Position numbers and translations under genes: made by a program. Below, piece by piece: positions 1 to 7,636 of a stretch of DNA of 62,398 nucleotides (positions are counted from its first letter, which is position 1; each line of letters opens with the position of its first letter). Source of the DNA: Candidatus Ornithomonoglobus intestinigallinarum (GTDB taxonomy: Bacteria; Bacillota; Clostridia; UBA1381). The stretch is taken from the NCBI GenBank assembly GCA_018715365.1, contig DVLU01000065.1, positions 1-62,398 of the forward strand, written 5' to 3'. Under the pieces are notes generated by a model, which searched no databases, was not told the DNA's origin, and saw only the letters and a list, made by a program, of their open reading frames with translations.

Positions 1-317
1 AGGTGCGCGTTGCGCTTGACGACGGCAGCATAGTCGGCTTTGAGAGCAACGGCTATCTTATGAATCATGCGGAGCGCGAGCTCGGCACACCGGCGCTTGA
101 CGAAGCGTCCGCAAAAGCATGCGTTTCGGAAAATCTCGATGTTTCGTGCAGCGGCCTTGCGCTTATCCCGAAGGACAGTCTTGAGGAGGTTTTGTGCTAT
201 GAATTCAAAGGCAATTTTAAGGGCAAAAACTTTATAATTTATATAAACGCCGACAACGGGCGCGAAGAAAACATCCTTCTGCTTTTGGAAAGCGAAAACG
301 GGATCTTAACGATATAA
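1..317 (+). CDS. ypeB: YpeB, germination/sporulation protein (C-terminal fragment, 5' end outside window)
   Basis: The reading frame is already open at the window edge and stops at 315-317, so only about the last 104 residues are seen. They match the C-terminal PepSY-type region of YpeB: a GYLMNH segment, the stretch LALIPKDSLEEVLCYEFKG, and an ending rich in acidic residues and leucine. In known spore formers YpeB holds the cortex-lytic enzyme SleB in the spore; that is family knowledge. sleB would be expected to the left, outside the window. A strong hairpin directly downstream closes the unit. The family call is fairly confident from the characteristic C-terminus. Confidence 0.8.
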   Translation, partial: VRVALDDGSIVGFESNGYLMNHAERELGTPALDEASAKACVSENLDVSCSGLALIPKDSLEEVLCYEFKGNFKGKNFIIYINADNGREENILLLLESENGILTI

Positions 318-332
318 GCAATATGAGAAGAA

Positions 333-371
333 CAGGCTGCCGCCCCTTCATCGGAGCGGCAGCCTGCTTTT
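333..371 (+). terminator. Intrinsic terminator after ypeB
   Basis: An 11-bp perfect stem CAGGCTGCCGC (333-343) pairs with GCGGCAGCCTG (356-366) across a 12-nt loop and is followed by CTTTTA. It lies between two convergent genes. The T tract is short but the stem is very GC rich. Confidence 0.8.
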
Positions 372-2181
372 ATGAATTGATTTCGCTCAGCGTTTTAAGC
401 TCGTAAAACTTCCCTTTCTTTTTCATAAGCTCCTCATACGTTCCGCTTTCAACACATTCACCGTTTTCCATAACTATTATCTTGTTGGCGTCACGTATTG
501 TGGAAAGCCTGTGCGCAACGATAAACGTCGTCCTTCCCTTTATCAGCCCGGCCATAGCCTGCTGCACGTGGTATTCCGATATGTTGTCGAGAGCCGACGT
601 TGCCTCGTCGAGAATAATTATCCGCGGATCTCGCATAAGCGCCCTCGCGATCGATATTCTCTGCTTCTGACCGCCGGACAGATTTCCTCCGTGCTCCTCC
701 ACCATCGTGTTTATGCCGTCGGGGAGCTTATCCGTAAATTCATGTATGTTGGCCAGCTCAAGCACCCGCTCAAGCTGCTCATCGGTGTATTTTGTTATTC
801 CGTAAAGTATATTTTCCTTTATCGTCCCACTGAAAAGGATACAGTTTTGCGGCACTACCGCCAGGAAGTGCCTGTAATCCTGAAGGTTGAGCATTTCTAT
901 CGGCTTGCCGTCTATATCCACCTCTCCCTCGGTTGCGTGAAGAAAGCCTATTATCATATTCATTACCGTTGATTTGCCGGAGCCGGACGCGCCGACAAGC
1001 GCAACGCAGTCGCCCGGCTCAACATTCAGCGAAAAATTCTTTATTACGTCCTTGCTGCTTCCCGGATACCTGTAATATACATTTTTAAAACGCACGGTGC
1101 CGTGTACATAGCGCAGCCTTATCTTGCCGTCGTTATTTTCGATGCGGTCGGAGATCATTACCTCCGAAACGGACTTGATCGATTCCGTGCCCTTTGCAAA
1201 TTCGGGGTAAATATTCAAAAGCGACTGTATGTTTCCCGTTATGGTTGAAAAATACGATTGAAACAGCACAACCTCGCCTACCGACAATTTGCCTATATAT
1301 GCCATATATCCCGTAAACACAAGACATATTACGCTCATAAGGTTGCCGACCACCCATGACCACGACCCGAACTGCGCCTGAGAACGGTCAAGCGTTATCC
1401 CGGCGCTTTTAAGATGCTTCAGGCTTGTTTCCATTTTGCTTATTTCGGTGTTTTCAAGCCCGTGCGCTTTTGTTACCGGTATCATCTCGAGCATTGTTGT
1501 TATTTTTGTTGATACGTTTTCAACTTCTTTTCTGAACGTCCTGTTGTCCTTTGACATTTTCTTTCTGAACATACGCACAACAAAAACGTTTATGGGTATT
1601 ATAATGGCAAAAAACGCCGTGACTGTAAGGCTTTTGCTAACCGTTACGCATACGGTCACGGCGATTGTCATAATACACGGTATAAGGCTGAATATAAGCT
1701 GATGGAGCAGCTGTTCTATGGCTTCTATATCCCTTATGAATTTTGACTGAAGCGCTCCCGATTTCAGCTCGTTATGATATGTTATCGAAAGCTGCTGCAG
1801 CTTTTTTATAAGCGAATTCCTCAGCCCCGCTCCAATACCGCGCAATGCACGGCTTGTGTAATTTATGTACAGCACATGCGTATACAGGTTCTGCACAACA
1901 AGCAGCACAAGCACAACGCCGTTCAAAAACAGCTCACTGACGGAATGGCTTGACGGGCTTGTTGCTATGTTTATAACGTTCGAGGTTATAAGCGGTATTA
2001 TCCACACCGCACAGTGCTTTACAATAAACAGCAGCGTTGAAACAATAAACTCCCTGACGTTTGTTGCAAGGAAGTTTTTGAGCAGCTTAGACGCTACCTT
2101 GTCATCGTCCTTAACTCCTTCAAAAAAGCTTCTGTAATCCGGCAGAGAATTATCCGGCTTTCTTACATTTTTCTTTTTCAT
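370..2181 (-). CDS. ABC transporter, fused permease and ATP-binding protein (exporter type)
   Basis: A 603-residue half-transporter. About six membrane segments (residues ~45-330) form an ABC exporter transmembrane domain, followed by a nucleotide-binding domain. Visible motifs are Walker A GASGSGKST (about 397-405), the signature LSGGQKQRISIARAL and Walker B IIILDEATSALD followed by the H-loop VAHRLST. It would work as a homodimer or with a partner half-transporter; no second half-transporter lies in the window. The substrate cannot be told from sequence (lipid, peptide or drug are all possible). It is monocistronic, convergent with ypeB and divergent from the NifU-like gene. The start is supported by an AGTGATGCGATATG context without a strong Shine-Dalgarno. 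Confidence 0.9.
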   Translation of the reverse strand: MKKKNVRKPDNSLPDYRSFFEGVKDDDKVASKLLKNFLATNVREFIVSTLLFIVKHCAVWIIPLITSNVINIATSPSSHSVSELFLNGVVLVLLVVQNLYTHVLYINYTSRALRGIGAGLRNSLIKKLQQLSITYHNELKSGALQSKFIRDIEAIEQLLHQLIFSLIPCIMTIAVTVCVTVSKSLTVTAFFAIIIPINVFVVRMFRKKMSKDNRTFRKEVENVSTKITTMLEMIPVTKAHGLENTEISKMETSLKHLKSAGITLDRSQAQFGSWSWVVGNLMSVICLVFTGYMAYIGKLSVGEVVLFQSYFSTITGNIQSLLNIYPEFAKGTESIKSVSEVMISDRIENNDGKIRLRYVHGTVRFKNVYYRYPGSSKDVIKNFSLNVEPGDCVALVGASGSGKSTVMNMIIGFLHATEGEVDIDGKPIEMLNLQDYRHFLAVVPQNCILFSGTIKENILYGITKYTDEQLERVLELANIHEFTDKLPDGINTMVEEHGGNLSGGQKQRISIARALMRDPRIIILDEATSALDNISEYHVQQAMAGLIKGRTTFIVAHRLSTIRDANKIIVMENGECVESGTYEELMKKKGKFYELKTLSEINS

Positions 2182-2365
2182 ATCGCATCACTCCGGCGTC
2201 CGTTTATTTTATTGCCTTGCACATTATACACCAACAAAATACGCATGTCAATAGCCGTTTTTCATTTTTTGTGTCACATTTCCTTAGGTAACAATTACAC
2301 AAAGAAGGCTTATATAGTTTGACGGAATTTTGACAATTTATTTGCGATTTTTATACGCAAATTTA

Positions 2366-2394
2366 TTGCACGAGCATGAAAAATGTGTTATAAT
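2366..2394 (+). promoter_or_regulatory. SigA-type promoter of the NifU-like/GGGtGRT unit
   Basis: A -35 TTGCAC (2366-2371) and a perfect -10 TATAAT (2389-2394) are separated by 17 bp. A small inverted repeat, TTTGCG...CGCAAA (2341-2361), sits just upstream of the -35. The start codon is about 45 nt downstream. Confidence 0.75.
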
Positions 2395-2441
2395 AAGAGC
2401 AGCGAGCGGTCTTTCCGCACTATTTTGAAAGGAGAAACAGT

Positions 2442-3134
2442 ATGAAGTATTCAAGCGAAGTAGAACAGATGTGCCCTCTTGCCAAGGGTGCATACCATGG
2501 TCCCGCTCCCATCCCCCAGGAGGGAAAATGGACGCAGGCAAAAGAAATAAAGGACATTTCGGGCCTTACTCACGGTGTCGGCTGGTGCGCACCGCAGCAG
2601 GGCGCGTGCAAGCTCACTCTTAACGTTAAAGAGGGCGTTATTCAGGAGGCTCTTGTTGAAACGATAGGCTGCTCGGGTATGACTCATTCGGCAGCTATGG
2701 CATCGGAGATACTCGTCGGCAAAACGATACTTGAAGCTCTTAACACAGACCTTGTCTGTGACGCCATAAACACGGCAATGAGAGAGCTTTTCCTCCAGAT
2801 AGTATACGGCAGAACGCAGACGGCGTTCTCGGAGGACGGTCTCCCGATAGGCGCAGGCCTTGAGGACCTCGGCAAGGGCTTGAGATCACAGGTCGGCACA
2901 ACCTACGCAACGCTCAAAAAGGGTCCCAGATACCTTGAGCTTGCGGAAGGCTACATAACAAAGATAGCCATAGACGATCAGGATCAGATAATAGGCTACA
3001 AGTTTGTTCACCTCGGAAAGATGATGGAAATGATAGCCGGCGGCATGGACGCCAACGAGGCTATGGAAAAAGCAAGCGGTCAGTACGGCAGAGTTGATGA
3101 TGCTGTTAAGCTAATCGACCCGAGACATGAATAA
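2442..3134 (+). CDS. NifU/IscU-like Fe-S scaffold-type protein, partner of the GGGtGRT protein
   Basis: A 230-residue protein with a good Shine-Dalgarno (GAAAGGAG) before the ATG. Its middle resembles the NifU_N/IscU fold: ETIGCSGMTHSAAMASEI corresponds to the central-cysteine region of IscU, with further cysteines at MCPLAKG, GWCAPQQGACK and DLVCDA that could ligate a cluster. The C-terminal ~80 residues (from GTTYATLKKG) are not part of classic IscU. It is followed 22 nt later by the GGGtGRT gene. No cysteine desulfurase or other Fe-S assembly gene is nearby, so a housekeeping Isc role is not supported by context. Such proteins are commonly annotated as an iron-sulfur scaffold; the real function is unknown. 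Its codon usage (AGA, GGT, AAC rich) resembles nifJ and groEL, suggesting high expression. Confidence 0.8.
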   Translation: MKYSSEVEQMCPLAKGAYHGPAPIPQEGKWTQAKEIKDISGLTHGVGWCAPQQGACKLTLNVKEGVIQEALVETIGCSGMTHSAAMASEILVGKTILEALNTDLVCDAINTAMRELFLQIVYGRTQTAFSEDGLPIGAGLEDLGKGLRSQVGTTYATLKKGPRYLELAEGYITKIAIDDQDQIIGYKFVHLGKMMEMIAGGMDANEAMEKASGQYGRVDDAVKLIDPRHE

Positions 3135-3156
3135 TCGAAAGGGAGGTAAAACTATA

Positions 3157-4158
3157 ATGGCATTATTTGAAAGTTATGAAAGAAGAATAGACCAGATCAA
3201 CGCTGAGCTTGCAAAGCACGGTATATCCTCAATAGAGGAAGCAAAGGCTATATGCGACGAAAAGGGCGTTGACGCTTATAATATAGTAAAGGGCATTCAG
3301 CCCATATGCTTCGAAAACGCCGCATGGGCGTATGTTGTTGGCGCTGCGATAGCAATAAAGGAAGGCTGCACAAAGGCTGCCGACGCTGCCGAAAAGATAG
3401 GCCTCGGGCTTCAGTCGTTCTGCATACCCGGTTCCGTTGCCGACGACAGAAAGGTTGGTATCGGTCACGGCAACTTGGGCTCGATGCTTTTAAGAGAAGA
3501 AACAAAATGCTTTGCATTCCTTGCCGGCCATGAATCGTTTGCGGCGGCAGAAGGCGCTATAGGTCTTGCACGCTCGGCAAACAAGGCGCGCAAAGAGCCC
3601 TTAAGAGTTATACTTAACGGTCTCGGCAAAGACGCGGCAAAGATAATCTCGAGAATAAACGGCTTCACATATGTTCAGACAAAGTTTGATTACTACACGG
3701 GCAAGGTTGAGATAGTTGACGAGATAGCTTACTCAAACGGCGAAAGAGCAAAGGTTCGCTGCTACGGTGCGGACGATGTCCGCGAGGGCGTTGCAATAAT
3801 GCACCTTGAGGGCGTTGATGTATCTATCACCGGTAACTCAACAAACCCGACGCGTTTCCAGCACCCCGTTGCGGGCACATACAAGAAGGAGTGCATCGAG
3901 CAGGGTAAGAAATACTTCTCCGTTGCTTCGGGCGGCGGTACGGGACGCACTCTCCACCCCGACAACATGGCGGCAGGCCCGGCTTCATACGGCATGACGG
4001 ACACAATGGGAAGAATGCATTCGGACGCTCAGTTCGCAGGCTCCTCCTCCGTTCCGGCTCACGTTGAAATGATGGGTCTTATAGGCGCCGGCAACAACCC
4101 GATGGTTGGTATGACCGTTGCCGTTGCCGTTGCCGTTGAAGAGGCAATGAATAAATAA
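3157..4158 (+). CDS. GGGtGRT family protein (function unknown)
   Basis: A 333-residue protein starting at the ATG at 3157, which follows the strong Shine-Dalgarno GGGAGG (3141-3146); an upstream in-frame ATG at 3127 overlaps the previous gene and has no ribosome site. The family signature ASGGGTGRTLHPDNMAAGP is present, followed by YGMTDTMGRMHSDAQFAGSS and a glycine/methionine-rich C-terminus. No membrane segment or signal peptide is seen. I recognise the family (GGGtGRT, named after this motif) but no biochemical role is established to my knowledge. The glycine-rich motif could bind a phosphate or nucleotide; that is a guess. It is co-transcribed with the NifU-like gene and ends in a strong terminator. 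A four-copy CCGTTG repeat (4115-4138) encodes the VAVAVAV tail. Confidence 0.85.
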   Translation: MALFESYERRIDQINAELAKHGISSIEEAKAICDEKGVDAYNIVKGIQPICFENAAWAYVVGAAIAIKEGCTKAADAAEKIGLGLQSFCIPGSVADDRKVGIGHGNLGSMLLREETKCFAFLAGHESFAAAEGAIGLARSANKARKEPLRVILNGLGKDAAKIISRINGFTYVQTKFDYYTGKVEIVDEIAYSNGERAKVRCYGADDVREGVAIMHLEGVDVSITGNSTNPTRFQHPVAGTYKKECIEQGKKYFSVASGGGTGRTLHPDNMAAGPASYGMTDTMGRMHSDAQFAGSSSVPAHVEMMGLIGAGNNPMVGMTVAVAVAVEEAMNK

Positions 4159-4174
4159 CTCAAATCGGTATATT

Positions 4175-4218
4175 ATGCGGCGGAATCGCTTTGAAATGCG
4201 TTTTCCGCCGCATTTTTT
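4175..4218 (+). terminator. Terminator after the GGGtGRT gene
   Basis: The stem ATGCGGCGGAA (4175-4185) pairs with TTCCGCCGCAT (4203-4213) and runs directly into TTTTTT (4213-4218). Confidence 0.9.
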
Positions 4219-4253
4219 CATGCGTGTTTATGTAAATTTGTGCATAACGACGT

Positions 4254-4282
4254 TTGACAATTTGTTTTTTTTGGTATATAAT
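4254..4282 (+). promoter_or_regulatory. Consensus SigA promoter of rho
   Basis: TTGACA (4254-4259) and TATAAT (4277-4282) with a 17-bp spacer, a perfect match at both hexamers. The predicted start near 4290 gives an unusually long leader of about 120 nt before the rho ATG at 4413. Confidence 0.85.
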
Positions 4283-4412
4283 ATCATTGTCACAAATTAT
4301 TTTTCTTTAAATTTTTCGGATTTCGTATATTTCCTGATAATTTAACCGCGTGATTCTCATGTGTCCGATAATTCCGTGAACAATAAAACAATAAAGTGAG
4401 GTATTTTAATAT

Positions 4413-5729
4413 ATGCAGGATGGAGTAGCATTGGAGCGAAAGACAAAGGAGGAGCTTAAGCAAATAGCGCAGGGGCTTGAGATAGAGCGTATATCGGCGC
4501 TTAAAAAAGATGAAATAATAGCCAAAATACGCGAAAAGAGAAAAGAGATAGAGGAAAGGAAAAACGCGCAGGAGCAGGCTCAGCCGAAAAAACGCGAGCG
4601 TCCCGCGGACGCTGTTGAGGTATGCGGTATTCTTGACGTTATGGGCGACGGCTTCGGCTTTTTGCGCGTTGAAAATTACAGCTCGAGCCGCGGCGATATT
4701 TACGTTTCGCCTGTGCAGATACAGCGTTTCAATCTGAAAACGGGCGACGAAATTTTGGGAGACTGCCGTCCGTCGCAGGACCCGGATAAATACGCCCCGC
4801 TCATATTCGTAAAAAAAATAAACGGCGATCCGATAGACGTTGCGCTAAAGCGCCGTCCTTTTGAATATCTTACGCCGATATATCCTACGGAAAAGCTTGT
4901 GCTTGACAGCGGACAGCCCGGCACGCCGGCGGCAAAGCTGATAGACCTTATCGCGCCCATAGGCAAGGGCCAGCGCGGAATGATAGTTGCCCCGCCAAAG
5001 GCCGGCAAAACGACGCTTATAAAGACAATCGCAAACGCGATAACAAGCAATCACCCCGAAGTAAAGCTGATCGTTCTGCTTATTGACGAGCGTCCGGAGG
5101 AAGTTACCGATATAAAGGAATCGATTCAGGGCGACGTTGTATTTTCAACCTTTGACCAGATGCCCGAAAATCACTGCAAAATATCGGAAATGGTGCTTGA
5201 GCGCGCAATGAGGCTTGTTGAGCAGAAAAAGGACGTTGTTATTCTCCTCGATTCGATAACGCGTCTTGCAAGGGCAAACAACCTGACCGTTGCGCCGACA
5301 GGCAGAACGCTTTCGGGCGGTCTTGACCCGGATGCGCTCTACAAGCCGAAAAAGTTCTTCGGCGCGGCAAGGAATATCCGCGAGGGCGGAAGCCTTACGA
5401 TACTTGCAACGGCGCTCGTTGAAACGGGCAGCCGCATGGACGACGTTATATTCGAAGAATTCAAGGGCACGGGCAATATGGAGCTGAAGCTTGACAGAAG
5501 CCTGCAGGAGCGCAGGATATTCCCGGCGATAGACATCGTCAAATCGGGAACGCGCCGCGAGGAAACAATGCTTACGAATATCGAGCGCGAGGCCGCATGG
5601 CTTATACGCCGCAGGGCGTCCCAGGCGGGAAGCGCCGACGTTATGATGACGCTTCTCAAGATGATACGCACAGCTCCGAACACACGTACACTGTCGGAAA
5701 TGATAGTAAAGTATTATGGAAAAATATAA
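4413..5729 (+). CDS. rho: Transcription termination factor Rho
   Basis: A 438-residue hexameric RNA-dependent ATPase. Residues ~10-42 form the Rho_N SAP-like domain (TKEELKQIAQ). After a short charged linker comes the cold-shock/OB RNA-binding domain (GILDVMGDGFGFLRVENY, ~71-90). The ATPase core has Walker A PPKAGKTT (~194-201), Walker B DVVILLDSITRLARANN with the Q-loop that follows, and the R-loop GGSLTILATALVETGSRMDD. The length is close to the Bacillus form without a large insertion. It has a consensus promoter and a long leader. The next gene begins inside its last codons, suggesting coupled translation. Confidence 0.97.
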   Translation: MQDGVALERKTKEELKQIAQGLEIERISALKKDEIIAKIREKRKEIEERKNAQEQAQPKKRERPADAVEVCGILDVMGDGFGFLRVENYSSSRGDIYVSPVQIQRFNLKTGDEILGDCRPSQDPDKYAPLIFVKKINGDPIDVALKRRPFEYLTPIYPTEKLVLDSGQPGTPAAKLIDLIAPIGKGQRGMIVAPPKAGKTTLIKTIANAITSNHPEVKLIVLLIDERPEEVTDIKESIQGDVVFSTFDQMPENHCKISEMVLERAMRLVEQKKDVVILLDSITRLARANNLTVAPTGRTLSGGLDPDALYKPKKFFGAARNIREGGSLTILATALVETGSRMDDVIFEEFKGTGNMELKLDRSLQERRIFPAIDIVKSGTRREETMLTNIEREAAWLIRRRASQAGSADVMMTLLKMIRTAPNTRTLSEMIVKYYGKI

Positions 5730-7197
5730 ACACAAAAGCGGCGCAATGCGTTTTCCGCAGGCGGCGGTGCGCATTGCCGCGGCCGCCGTTTTGCTTATCG
5801 GCGCGCTGACGATGGGGCTTGTGAACCTGTTTTTTACAGACGAATTTTTTGATATGCTTGACGTTTCGACCGTATTTTCAAACGGCTTAAGCGGCATAAT
5901 ATCATCGCAGGGCGACCCGCAGTCGATAGCCGCCGGATTTACGGTATTTATTATCGTGTCGCTCGTATTCTGCCTGTTTTTGAAGCTTGCGTCAAAGGAG
6001 CACACAAACGCCGCGGGCGTTATAAAAACAGCCGTTTGGCTGTCGGTTATCGCTCTCGGCTTAAGATGCGCGGCGCTGCTTGCATGGAATATGGAGCCCG
6101 TATCGGATTTCAAAACGAACTATGAGCTTTCGGAGCTTCTGACAACGATTCCCATAGGCTATTGGGGGCGGTTCCTGCACGAGCTCGGCACCGAATACAC
6201 CGGCGTTTGGTCGGCGCATATGCCGTTTATACTGTATCAGGCAATCGTCATAAAAGCCGGCATAAGCCCCGGGCTTTTGAATGCCTTTTACGGCACGGCT
6301 GCCTGTATATTTACGGCGCTTATCGCAAAGGAGCTTTTCGGGAACAAAGCGTTTGCAACGGCGCTGATGTTTGCATCGTTTAACCCGCTTGCCGTTTTGT
6401 ATACATCTGTGCTTTCAAACCAGCACCCCGGCGTTATGCTCATGGCCGCGTCAATATGGATAATAATAAAATACAGAAACCTTGCCGGAGCCGCCATAGG
6501 CGCGGCCGCTCTCGGAGCGGCGCAGATAATCCGCCCGGAAATGTATCCGGCTGCTGTCGGGATCATAATATTTTATATTATATCCCGCATAAAAGGCGAC
6601 AAATATGCCGGCAGGCGCGCCGTTGTTTTTGCCGCGGTATTTATCGCCGCGATTATTGTATGCGACATATGTATGCGCGGCGGCGGGCTTATATCGGGAC
6701 ATATATACAGCGGCAATCTCGGCTATAAGCTGTGCATAGGTCTTAACAAAGCAACGCACGGCGGCTGGAGCGAAGCCGATGCGGCGCTGCTGCATACTCC
6801 CGAGCTGCTTTCGGAAACGCTTAAGGAGCGCATAACGCAGCCGGGGAATTTGTTTTTGCTGTTCCGCAAGGTTGTATACCAATTCGGCAGCTATTCATAC
6901 CACTGGATAATGAACACCGCGGAATACCCGCTGTTTTCACATATTATATGCAGAAGAGCCGTAAGCGCATATATGATAATAATCGCCTCCGTTGCGGCAA
7001 TCCGCCTTATAAAGGACAAGGAAAACAAGCTCTTCCCCATTGCGATAATACTTTTCGGATATATGGCGGCGTATTCGCTTATAGAGATACAGCCGAGATA
7101 TAATTTTATTATACTGCCGCTTTTGACTGCGGCGGCAGCCGATATACAAATGGCGCAGTCAAAGCCGCGAAAAAAGAAAGCTGAAAGGAGCCGATAG
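5716..7197 (+). CDS. Polytopic membrane protein, GT39/PMT-like glycosyltransferase
   Basis: A 493-residue, strongly hydrophobic protein with about 11-12 membrane segments and a short basic C-terminal tail. The first large extracytoplasmic loop carries NMEPVSDFKTNYE, placed like the catalytic Asp loop of GT-C (PMT/ArnT/GT39) transferases, which use lipid-linked sugars. The acceptor cannot be guessed from sequence. The ATG at 5716 lies 14 nt inside the 3' end of rho, so translation is probably coupled; a second candidate ATG at 5746 has no better ribosome site. It is followed 1 nt later by the metal-sensor gene, so rho, this gene and the regulator likely form one unit ending at the 7.6-kb terminator. 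Confidence 0.65.
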   Translation: MEKYKHKSGAMRFPQAAVRIAAAAVLLIGALTMGLVNLFFTDEFFDMLDVSTVFSNGLSGIISSQGDPQSIAAGFTVFIIVSLVFCLFLKLASKEHTNAAGVIKTAVWLSVIALGLRCAALLAWNMEPVSDFKTNYELSELLTTIPIGYWGRFLHELGTEYTGVWSAHMPFILYQAIVIKAGISPGLLNAFYGTAACIFTALIAKELFGNKAFATALMFASFNPLAVLYTSVLSNQHPGVMLMAASIWIIIKYRNLAGAAIGAAALGAAQIIRPEMYPAAVGIIIFYIISRIKGDKYAGRRAVVFAAVFIAAIIVCDICMRGGGLISGHIYSGNLGYKLCIGLNKATHGGWSEADAALLHTPELLSETLKERITQPGNLFLLFRKVVYQFGSYSYHWIMNTAEYPLFSHIICRRAVSAYMIIIASVAAIRLIKDKENKLFPIAIILFGYMAAYSLIEIQPRYNFIILPLLTAAAADIQMAQSKPRKKKAERSR

Positions 7198-7198
7198 A

Positions 7199-7564
7199 AT
7201 GTCTGTTGAAATTATCGATGAACAGTGCAGCACCTGTAAATACAATCCGCGGATATTGGAAAAAATAAAAAACGAGCTGCCGGACGAAAAAATGACGGCA
7301 AGCATAAGCGACGTTTTCAAGGTTTTTGCCGACAACACGCGCATCCGTATACTCTGGACGCTGTTTGACAAGGAAATGTGCGTTTACGATATAAGCGAAA
7401 AGCTCGGTATGACGCAATCGGCAATAAGCCATCAGTTAAGGACGTTAAAGCAGGCAAGGCTTGTGAAGGCACGCCGCGACGGCAAAAATACGTTCTATTC
7501 GCTCGATGACGAGCACGTTAAACGAATAATCGAACAGGTGCTTATACATCTGGAGGAGGAATAA
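7199..7564 (+). CDS. ArsR/SmtB-family metal-sensing repressor (SmtB/CadC type)
   Basis: A 121-residue winged-helix repressor with Shine-Dalgarno AAAGGAG at 7184-7190. The DNA-recognition helix is MTQSAISHQLRTLKQARLV. The alpha-5 metal site of SmtB/CzrA is complete: D104, H106, H117 and E120 (D-x-H-x10-H-x2-E). A partial CadC-like alpha-3N site is also visible: C10 and C13 at the N-terminus and C61 in EMCVYDI, where CadC proteins have CVC and here the second Cys is Tyr. Zn(II), Co(II) or Cd(II) are likely inducers (inference). No metal transporter lies next to it; the upstream neighbour is the GT39-like gene and the downstream gene is convergent. Confidence 0.9.
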   Translation: MSVEIIDEQCSTCKYNPRILEKIKNELPDEKMTASISDVFKVFADNTRIRILWTLFDKEMCVYDISEKLGMTQSAISHQLRTLKQARLVKARRDGKNTFYSLDDEHVKRIIEQVLIHLEEE

Positions 7565-7590
7565 TACGGCGCAATTTTTATTTACGCACA

Positions 7591-7624
7591 AAAAAATCCC
7601 GGGCTTTCCGCCCGGGATTTTTTT
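7591..7624. terminator. Bidirectional terminator between the rho operon and the PL11 gene
   Basis: The 11-bp stem AAATCCCGGGC (7594-7604) pairs with GCCCGGGATTT (7610-7620). It is flanked by an A run on the left and a T run on the right, so it serves both convergent units. Confidence 0.92.
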
Positions 7625-7636
7625 GTTATCAAAGCT

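Noticed and set aside
4115..4138. Four tandem CCGTTG units as a possible phase-variable repeat
   Set aside because: The unit is six bases, so length changes keep the frame; it simply encodes an Ala/Val tail in the GGGtGRT protein.
5145..6113. Long open frame on the minus strand opposite rho and the membrane protein
   Set aside because: It mirrors the codon bias of two confident plus-strand genes, has no ribosome site, and its product has no recognisable domain.
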